DNA of 64,000 nucleotides, from positions 262,188,255 to 262,252,254 of the forward strand of contig CM030362.1 of assembly GCA_017893485.1 (NCBI GenBank). The letters run 5' to 3'. Positions 56,217 to 64,000 of the stretch are shown here, piece after piece. The notes under the pieces are model-generated. The model searched no databases. It saw nothing but the letters and a program-made list of their open reading frames with translations, and had not been told where the DNA came from. The stretch is from Hemerocallis citrina. Taxonomy: Eukaryota > Streptophyta > Magnoliopsida > Asparagales > Asphodelaceae. The first letter of the stretch is position 1; every line of letters starts with the position of its first letter. The position numbers and the translations under genes were made by a program.

Positions 56217-56673
56217 CCATCTTCCACACCCGGTGTCGAAAGTCGGCTCTGATACAATTTATAACGCCCCTGCCCCATGCTCAGACAATTTTTATTATTT
56301 TTAGAAGACAAATTAGATACTATGTAGTACAACTGCCCACCACAGGCTGCCTCTTAAAAGGTGGTTAATCAATTAGGTGACTCTTGATCATAGGCAATTT
56401 TATTTATACTCAATTAATTTTTGTGTACTCCCGATATGGGACTAATTACTACTCTCTTCCCTATCAAATCCCGTGCACATACAGAAAGCATGCCACGTCA
56501 CCTTTCAAATTCAAAGACAGCTCTTTGTCTTCCGAAATTTTCCAACAGGTGGGCCCCCCACATGCAAGAGCTGACGTCATCAGCTCTTTAAACCAAACCT
56601 ACAGCCATTCAACGTGCCCCCCCCCCCCCTTCAAAGAATATTTTTTTTTACCAAACTACCACTTTTTTCAAAG

Positions 56674-56675
<2 letters not shown>

Positions 56676-56738
<63 letters not shown>
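56676..56738. repeat. (TA)n microsatellite in a TRIM-2 LTR
   Basis: A TA run. The homologous position in the other LTR (about 55900-55935) is shorter and interrupted. The YIYIY-rich ORF across it is an artefact. Confidence 0.95.
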
Positions 56739-56741
<3 letters not shown>

Positions 56742-57179
56742 TTAGAAATTATTTTAGAAATTACGAGGTATTACATCACATTTAAAGAAACCCGCTCCAA
56801 AACCCGCTCTCCCCTGATCATCAGGTCAACAGAAGTCCAACGGGCTCCTGCCGCCTCAAGCCCACAGGCAAACGGATCCGACCCGGCCCGCTAAGGTCCC
56901 ATACCCGTTTACCCCTGCCTATAAATATCAGACCTCCTCCTCTCTTCAGCAGGTAATAAACTTTTTTCCACCTGAAACCTTGCTACTGTTGCTTTCACAG
57001 TGACTGACTAGATCGTCGGAGGGCCTGTCGCTGGGACTTCTCTCGGTATTTTTAGGCAGTGTACAGATACAGAAGGCCGAGCCGAGCTACTCGATCCGAG
57101 CCGAGCACCCGGTCTCTACTCCTCTGCTGCTACTCCAGAGCCGGTCTTACTTCCTAGGATCGGATCGATGTCAGTATCA

Positions 57180-57682
57180 CAGCTTCCACTTCACAAATTA
57201 TAAGAACTCACATCTGTTACCCTCACATCTCAAAAAACAAACAACATCATTAATATAAACAGAAAACTTAACAAAACACAAGGAGATATTGCCACATATG
57301 CATAGAAGACAAAATATCGTCTAATCAAGGAGCCGTGTGGGGTTACGACATCACAACTCAAAGCTAAAACCTGTAAAAGATTTTACTTTCTGAAATTTTT
57401 GTGGTTTTAAATCTTTTCATTGGTTGTGCACGTTTTTGATGTCCCGATATAAGAAGACAACAAACAGTGATTAAACAAAAGTATAGAAGAGTAAAAGAGA
57501 ATGATTATTAATCACTGCTATATCTATAATTGTTGTTAGTTTTAGTGGATGAAATGATTCGAAAGATATATGTAATAATCGAAGATGACCCTTTTATTTG
57601 TGCATCAAGGACACTGAGAGAGGGAAATATAAAGAAGTGTAGTCCATGCATTTCAGTGTGGTTCTGGTAAAGAGGAGATGAC
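57180..57682. other. AT-rich interval, no gene recognised
   Basis: Noncoding sequence between the Gypsy C LTR and the LINE fragment. Confidence 0.5.
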
Positions 57683-57723
57683 AAAAATGATGTATTTCCT
57701 CAAAAAAAAAAAAAAATGATGTA
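57683..57723 (+). repeat. Direct repeat bracketing a minimal poly(A) insert
   Basis: AAAAATGATGTA occurs at 57683-57694 and 57712-57723. Between them are only TTTCCTC and an A-run, as if an extremely 5'-truncated retrotransposon had inserted. Confidence 0.55.
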
Positions 57724-59245
57724 ACGTTGACCAGCTCTACAGGATTGAGAAAATCAGATGGCAACAACGTTCGAGAATTGCGTGACTCAAAGAGGGAGAC
57801 GCGAATACAGTATTTTTCCACCGAGTTGCCAGCACCCGACGTAGAACTAACCTCATCCACTCAATTAACTCTAATACAAGGCGATGATGCTATTAAGCTG
57901 GCTTTCCAGTCCCACTTCAAGCGCCTCTTTAGGCACAAAGCGGACTTGAGAATCCCTCTCCAACACGACTTCTGGCAAGACCGAGCAGGCACTTCAGGTC
58001 CTAGGCTGCAATCTATCGAAGCACCCTTCACCGAAAAGGAGGTCTGGAAGGCAGTCCAACAACTGGGTAAAGATAAAACCCCAAGTCCAGATGGTTTTCC
58101 GATCATGTTCTATCAAATATTCTGGGAGGAAATCAAAAGTAACCTGTTGAAGCTGTTCAAAGAATTCTATGAGCATAAACTCAAATTAGGGAGATTCAAC
58201 TACGCGGAGGTGGTGCTGATCCCTAAGCAAGAAGACTCACGACGAGTCGGAGACTTCCGCTCCATAAGCCTCCTTAACTGTTCGGTTAAGATCATTACCA
58301 AGACTCTCGCTAATAAACTGGGGAAGGTAATGGACGGCCTCATTAGTCAGGAACAGACGGGCTTCATCAAGGAAAGATGTATTCAAGACAGCATCGCTAC
58401 AGCTGAAGAGACTATCCATCAGTGCCACGCTTCCAACGCTAAGAGCTACCTCCTGAAGTTGGATTTTGAGAAAGCCTATGATTCCATGGAATGAGACTGT
58501 TTACTGGAAGCGCTTGCTGGACGGGGGTTCAGGGACAGATGGATCAGATGGATCCACACTTATCTTACCACTAGCAAGACGGATATTTTAGTAAATGGGA
58601 CAGCAGGCCACCCATTCTCTTGCAAACGGAGGCTCAGACAAGGAGATACGCTATCACCCCTCCTCTTTACCATCGTGGCAGACGTTCTAAGGTCCATGAT
58701 GACCAAATGTAGTAGAACAGACTGGATTGTACCAGTGGCTAAAGGGGTCCATCGTCAAGGATGCTCTATACTCCAATATGCAGACGACACCCTCCTATTC
58801 GGCAATGGAAACTCAGGAAAAACTACCGTCTTCAAAGGAATTCTATATTGCTTTGAAGCTTGGTCGGGACTCAGAGTTAATTTCCACAAAAGTGCTTTCA
58901 TTCCCATTGCTCTGACTCCAGAAGAGATGCTGGATCATGCCACAATCCTCAATTGCTCCATCGACAGGTTCCCCATTCAATACCTTGGATTGCCGCTAAG
59001 ACCCGGAAAACTCAGAAAGACGGATTGGCTACCCATCATTGACAGGGTCGAGAAACGGCTAGTAGGTTGGAAAGGGTAAGCCCTTTCTTTGAGAGGGAGA
59101 GTCACGCTCATTAATGCAGTCCTCTCAAACCTTCCTACCTATTATCTCTCTTTCTTTGAGATGCCATGTTGGGTAATCCAAAGAATTGACCAGACTAGGA
59201 AGTGTTTCTTATGGAAAGGGGCATACCCGGACCGAGAAGGATATC
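57724..59245 (+). pseudogene. LINE-2: reverse-transcriptase fragment of a second L1-type LINE
   Basis: The true frame begins with 'IEKIRWQQRSRIA', a TGA at 57783-57785 where Trp is expected, and 'LKEGDANTVFFHRVAST'. It shifts near 57870 into 'GKDKTPSPDGFPIMFYQ', 'LIPKQEDSRRVGDFRSISLLN' (58220-58280), 'LKLDFEKAYDSME' and a TGA at 58492-58494 (Trp expected). It continues with 'RLRQGDTLSPLLF', the catalytic 'YADDTLLF' near 58785, and 'IQYLGLPLRPGKL'. It ends at 59245, where an LTR-like terminus begins. The first 50 codons of the long frame starting 57727 are out of frame with the LINE. Endonuclease and C terminus are missing. Confidence 0.93.
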
Positions 59246-59833
59246 TGTAATATTCCGGATGGATATTACATTATATAAATTATTATTTTATTATTATGTT
59301 TTATTTGTTTTAAATCACAGAATTGAATTTGTGGTGGATGACACCCAGTTTTGTTCATAAACATTATTTGTACACATATACCAGTCTGTATACACCCGTA
59401 TTATATCAAATTGGTACCGGGATCTTCCGAACTGATAATAAAATTTATTTTATTATTATTTTCAAAATTAAATTATATACGGATTATGCGAAGATTTTCG
59501 GTATACACATATATACGTACATATACGTGTTATAGCAAATTAGTATATTGTACAAATTATGTGGTGGGTATTTTTAGACAAAATACTCCTCCTTGTCATG
59601 ACAAAACCTAATTAGATTGTTAGGGTTTTATAATTGTTTAACCTAGGGTAAAGTATGCATGAGAGAATTAGGAGGATTTTTTCTAGAAGCTTACACCATG
59701 CTTCCACCTCACCATAACACCATACCTCCACCTCATCTCCACCCTCCCTTGGTAATGGCCGGCCCCAATTCATGGAGGGGGGTTTTTGCATTTTGTTGGT
59801 GCAATTTTACACTCTCCACCCTCTCTCAAACCT

Positions 59834-59840
59834 TATAAAT
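59834..59840 (+). promoter_or_regulatory. TATA box in the putative LTR
   Basis: TATAAAT in a C-rich context ('ccttataaataccccct'), followed 35-50 bp on by a GA-rich leader. A plausible retrotransposon transcription start. Confidence 0.4.
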
Positions 59841-60589
59841 ACCCCCTCCCTTCATCACTTGTCTCATTTTTAGAAAGAAAGGAAAAGAAAGAGAGAAAGA
59901 CTAACTTGAGAGTTTTATTGTAGGTTTCCATAGGAGTTTTCCTAGGGGCTAAGGGGAAGGAGAAGGGTAGCAAGTCTAGTTCTTCCATCAAGAAGATTAA
60001 GGTGGGGGCTTCTCCATTTTTGTTCTTGTTGTTTGAGTTTGTTGATCTTATTCTCTTTTTGATTTGTTCCTTTGGTTTTGTTTTCTTTGGTGAGTTGCTT
60101 TTGGTTGTGTTGTTGTTTTTGTTGTGTATGTTGTTGGTAATTAAACCACTTGGACTATGAATTGTGGCATGAATCAAATGACCACATGAAAGTGAATGGT
60201 AGAACCTAATAAAGAACATAAAGTTTGACTCTTTTGGTTGTTGTAATTGTTGTTCTTGTTGTTAGTATTTGGACTAAAAGGACATAAGCATATGGAGATG
60301 GATGTACATACCCATTTATGGTTATAGAACTTGACTTGAACATAAGCATATGGACTTGTGTACATACCCATTTTGGGTTGTAGGATATACAACTTGAACT
60401 ACTTGGCCTAAGAACATGCATATGAATGATTGAACCCAAGTTGGGGATTCTTTATTTTAGTTGCGTATTCCTTTTTATTAATCATATGGGTGTAAGAAAA
60501 GAACCCAACTTGGATGCTAATTCTAGTGTAGTATGATAAAGAAACTAATTTAAGTTATTAGTTGTAGAATGTTATAAAGATCACTCTTT

Positions 60590-62810
60590 TATGTTGACTA
60601 ATTAGTATAGTTCATGTTGTAGGTTGATGCTTAAGTAAGTAATAAAAGGACCATGCTTAAGATAGTAGTGGACATTCATGCTTAAGTAGTAGTAGATGTT
60701 TATATATAAGTAAAGGTTATGTTGAAGTAGTAAATAGACATTCTTGTTTTAAATTGTAGTAGTAAAGCATGCTTAAATTGTAGTGGGTATCCATGCTAAA
60801 TTGTTGTAGGTTAACGTTTACATTATATACCATGCTAAGATTGTTGTAGAAAGTCCATATCTATGTTGTATTCATGCTAGAAGTGTTATGAGTTGATGTT
60901 ATGTATATACACCCTGCTAGATTATTATAGGCTGATGTTTATGTTATGCACCATGTTTAGATTGTTGCAACATTTAAGACTTGCTTCATAAAGAGAAGTA
61001 GTCGTTATAATAGTTAGAAAAGACCCATGCTTGAGTTTATCCATGCTTAAAGTAGTAATAGATATCCATGCTTAAACATAGTAAGCATTCATGTTAAGTT
61101 GTAGTAACATCCATGCTTAAGCATTAATAAAGATCCATGCTTAGTAATAGGTATCCATGTTTAGAGTATAGTAGATACTCATGCTTGAGTTGTAGTGGAT
61201 ACCTTGCTAAATTGTTGTAGGAACTCATGCTATGTTGTAGATCATGCCTAATTTGTTGTAGGATGAACTGTAGTATCCATGCTTAGATTGTTGTAGGAAA
61301 ATTGTATAACATATTAGATTATTGTATGGTTGATACTCATGCTTCTACCATGCTTAAGTAGTTGTAGGAAAAGATACATGCTTAAGTAATAGAAGATATC
61401 CATGCTTAGTTATAGCAATTTTCCATGTTTAAATAAGTATATACCCATGCTTAGAAATGTTATAGACTCATGCTAAGTATATATCCATGCTTAGATTGTT
61501 GTAGGATTTATATTTAAATTACCTACCATACTTAGGAATGTTGTAGACTCATGCTAAGTATATATCCATGCTTAGATTGTTGTAGGATTTATGTTTAAAT
61601 TACCCTACCATGCTTAGGAATATTGTAGATTCATGTAAGGTTGTATACCACGCTAATTGTTGTAGGTTAAAGTAGTAAAGGAAATCATGCTTGTTGTATA
61701 CTAAGGCTGGCAATTGACCCGAGCCCGATCCGAGCCCGATCAAGTCCGACCTGTTTTTAGTAGGACTTGGGCCTGATTTTTTCATTTTTTTTCGGACCCG
61801 GGCTCAATAAATAAGCCCGATTACATTTTCGGGCCGGGTTCGGGTGTGTATGAGTTCGACCCGAATCCGACCCGATTTATATAAGTCTAATAAATATAGT
61901 TCTGAAATGCGTGAGAGACAGAGATGGGCTTAAATGCGGCATCTGAAATGCATGAATTGCTTAAAATGAGGCATTAAATGCTCTGTTTCGGTATTGTGGT
62001 GTAAACGATGAGGCAGGTTTTTAATGCAACATGAAAAATGAGGCATAAAATAGAGCATTAAATGCTTGAAATGAGGCATGGAAGTGCTCTGTTTCGGTAA
62101 GTAAATGTGGCATTAAATGAGGCATTAAATGTGGCATTAAATTGCTTGAATTTAACATGCAACATGAAAAACCTTGCTACTACATAAAAGAGTCGACAGT
62201 TTCGGTAAGTAAATAGTTCTGAAATGCGTGAAAATGAGGCATTAAGGCATTAATCATAGGTCTGAAATGCTTGAAATTGGGTAAATCGGGCCGGGCATGG
62301 GCTTTTTTGGTTAATTCGGGCTCGGGCTTGGGCCTGTATTTTGAAGCCCGATGCAAAATCGGGCCGGGCTTGGACCCAAAAAATAATTTCGGGCTTGGGC
62401 TCGGGCTTATATAAGTCGGGACCAAGTCCGGCCCGTTGCCACCCCTATTGTATACCATGCTAAATTATTAACACTCATGGGTAAGTTGTAGCAATTAACC
62501 ATGCAAATCTCGTAGCTATTCATGCTTTAAACTTATAGTAGCTTCCTACTTAAGTTGTATCCATGCTTGTAGTTGTAGTGTTTAGCAAAGAAACATTCAA
62601 GTTGTAGTTGTAGTGTTAATGAAGAACCTTCATGTTATAGTTGTAGTGTTTAGTAAGAAACTATCATGTTGTAGTTGTGGTGTTAGTGAAGAACCACCAT
62701 GTTGTAGTTGCAATATTGTGTTGTAAAGTAGTTCTAGTTAATCTCCTAGAAGGAATCCCATGGTTGAGATTACGTAGTTAGAGCCATGCATGCTTGGATA
62801 GTGTATTGTA
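60590..62810. repeat. Degenerate minisatellite with CATGCTTA and TTGTAG cores
   Basis: Dozens of loosely spaced copies of 'ccatgctta(a/g)' alternate with 'gttgtag(t/g)' at irregular spacings of about 20-60 bp. A hAT MITE interrupts the block at 61702-62447. No coding potential. Confidence 0.8.
61702..62447. mobile_element. Non-autonomous hAT element (MITE), 746 bp
   Basis: Ends TAAGGCTGGCAA and TTGCCACCCCTA are inverted repeats matching at 10 of 12 positions. The flanks are the 8-bp target duplication TTGTATAC (61694-61701 and 62448-62455), diagnostic for hAT. Near both ends are 'cgggc(c/t)' and 'gcccga' stretches. The middle has repeated 'aaatgaggcattaaatg' units. No transposase is encoded. 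Confidence 0.95.
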
Positions 62811-63199
62811 GCATTCTAGTTAAAGAACCATGCTTGAATTGTATATGGTAGTGAAAGATTAAAAAGGAACCATGAACCCATGCATCTAGCTCCTAGGTGA
62901 TTCTAGCTCAAACATGAAGAGAGAACCCAAGAATCTAGTTGCATGTAGTTCTAGTTCGTTTTGGAAAAAAAAAAAAACCATGGATTCTAGTTGTGTGAGG
63001 TTCTAATTAAAATTGGATCATATCATGGGAACATTCCTCATCCTTATGGATAATAAGGGTTGGGAAGGTCACTAGTAATTGTTAGCTCGATAAAAGTTGT
63101 CTCTTTGGGCTTCTCATTGGTAGAATGCCTGTTTTAGACTGTTAGTAGATTCTTTTGTTGCTTCTAATTATAGAAGACCAAGTTTGCTAGTAAGCACGT

Positions 63200-63520
63200 T
63201 TGGTTGCTTCTAGGTTTGATTACCTGTATGGTTGTTTGTATGTGGTTTGCTCATAAGTGGCTCAACTGGCCCGTATGTATTTGTGGATCTCACACGCAGC
63301 TTATTTGGCTCATATGTATGTTGTTATTTCATACGCGGTTCGACTGGCCCGTATGTAGTTGTTGGTCTCATACGCGGCTTATATGGCTGGTATGTATGTT
63401 GTTGTCTCATACGAAGCCCGCCTTGTTCGTATGTAGTTGTTAGTTTCATACGTAGCTTATTGGCTCGTATGTATTTGGTTTACTCGTATATAGCTTATTA
63501 GCTAGTACGCAGTTTTGTTG
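63200..63520. repeat. Minisatellite with CGTATGTA / CATACG cores
   Basis: Units of about 36-40 bp alternate 'cgtatgtagttgttg(g/t)tctcatacg' and 'cggcttatatggctggtatg'-like variants, forming a higher-order period of about 76 bp. The two overlapping 79-89-codon ORFs are produced by the repeat. Confidence 0.75.
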
Positions 63521-64000
63521 TGCTCGTCTAGGGTGATACTATTACCCTAGGGGCTATCGACCGTCAAGACGTGTGTTTCCTTACTCCTAAGGGACTGTGG
63601 ACGAGTCACTCCTTGTGTACCATCAGATCTTAACCGGTGTAGGTTGATCGCGGACCGGAGTATTGGCGAAATCCAAGTTCAGGGTAGTGACATGCGGGTA
63701 CATTCGTATTGCCGGGGTCTTGGATCGATAGGTCATAAACCAGATCCTTAGAGATTCTGGTAAGTCTAAGATTGAGCAGCCTAGTAGAGTTATCTTGCGA
63801 AGTCAAATTTAAGACTCTATCATTTTGTAAGTTCTGTTGTCATCCCTCAGTTGTTTAGGGTTAGTGACATTGTTAGGGTAGTAACTTATGGCTTTTTAGT
63901 ACTTAACCTTTACTTTTCGCCGACGGGAAGGAGGTGGTGTCAAGGGTGATTCCTTATGATCCAACCTGTCCTATAGGCCTGCATTAGGCGGTGTTATTGG

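Larger units (their letters stand above)
55476..56775 (-). mobile_element. TRIM-2: small non-autonomous LTR element, minus strand
   Basis: Two long direct repeats, 55476-55955 (TGTAACGCCCC to GGTATTACA) and 56260-56775, flank a 304-bp interior. On the minus strand the interior starts TGTATCAGAGCC, one base short of the initiator tRNA-Met primer site. It ends with a purine-rich tract next to the other LTR. No coding capacity. A clear 5-bp target duplication was not found. (TA)n tracts in both LTRs differ in length. Confidence 0.82.
51140..57179 (+). mobile_element. Gypsy C: 3' half of a second Tat-like gypsy element
   Basis: The fragment starts abruptly inside an integrase tail, continues through about 4 kb of array-rich 3' untranslated DNA, has a polypurine tract 'gagtggggggctgc' (55437-55450), and ends with a 3' LTR at 55451-57179 that is itself interrupted. 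Its gag, protease, reverse transcriptase and 5' LTR are absent. The left junction coincides with the loss of Copia A sequence, so a deletion or recombination joined the two. Confidence 0.85.
55451..57179 (+). repeat. Gypsy C 3' LTR, interrupted by TRIM-2
   Basis: It begins TGATATGGGCTAG after the polypurine tract and ends CAGTATCA at 57179. Removing 55476-56775 leaves about 430 bp, with a TATA box 'cctataaatatcag' near 56930. The 5' partner is outside or deleted, so the right boundary rests on the TGATA...TATCA termini. Confidence 0.7.
59246..64000 (+). mobile_element. Probable start of a very long LTR (retrotransposon running off the window)
   Basis: The LINE-2 frame is cut at 59245 by TGTAATATTCC, an LTR-like start. 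No coding sequence follows for 4.75 kb. A TATA box 'ccttataaatacc' (59831-59843) is followed by a purine-rich leader. The right end, with 'gaccgtcaagacgtgtg' and the stretch to 63960, resembles gypsy LTR sequence in texture. With no second LTR or primer site in view this remains an inference. Confidence 0.42.

Noticed and set aside
57727..57876. First 50 codons of the long frame starting at 57727
   Set aside because: LINE homology in this stretch is in another frame ('LKEGDANTVFFHRV'); the start is an artefact of a frameshift near 57870.

Overview
The window is nuclear DNA from a flowering plant with a large, repeat-rich genome. It carries plant-type CACTA, hAT, LINE, Ty1/copia, Ty3/gypsy (Tat lineage) and TRIM elements, spliceosomal introns and telo-box-like leaders. 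The species cannot be named from the sequence. I found no intact host gene, rRNA, tRNA or CRISPR array. The only host-derived coding sequence I recognise is a captured, rearranged piece of a cwf18/CCDC12-like splicing-factor gene inside a small retrotransposon.

Region 1 (1-28801) appears to be the right part of an old CACTA element. Its PttA-type gene starts left of, or near, the window edge and is split by two independent insertions only 13 bp apart in one exon: a 1.48-kb solo copia LTR (445-1927, target duplication TCTAT) and a 12.3-kb CACTA element (1946-14254, target duplication TGG). The inner CACTA has a nearly complete transposase gene with two in-frame stops, a remnant second gene, and large repeat arrays that lie in its probable introns. 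The PttA gene resumes at 14255-15160. Downstream are a 6.1-kb LINE with a 12-bp target duplication and a (TA)n tail (15993-22107), a TRIM with the captured gene (23262-24963), a 0.96-kb retroposed insert with a 14-bp target duplication (26504-27465), and CACTA-like subterminal repeats ending at 28801.

Region 2 (about 29371-51147) is a Sirevirus-like copia element broken in two places. A 13.5-kb Tat-lineage gypsy element on the minus strand (34020-47506, target duplication GTTTC) sits between integrase and reverse transcriptase. A 3.1-kb gag-only copia derivative (47616-50682, target duplication GAGAC) sits inside reverse transcriptase. The gypsy element carries an antisense ORF with a Transposase_28-like domain and two tandem arrays.

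Region 3 (51140-57179) is the 3' half of a second Tat-like gypsy element on the plus strand: an integrase tail, two related arrays of about 113 bp, and a 3' LTR. A TRIM-like element (55476-56775) is nested in that LTR. Region 4 (57724-59245) is a broken LINE reverse-transcriptase fragment. Region 5 (59246-64000) is probably a very long LTR of another element that runs off the window; it holds degenerate minisatellites and a 746-bp hAT MITE with an 8-bp target duplication.

Almost every coding unit is broken. Where the lost residue can be inferred, the nonsense changes are Trp or Gln codons changed by G-to-A or C-to-T, as expected for long-silenced, methylated DNA. The window is best read as a layered insertion record, not as a set of cooperating genes.
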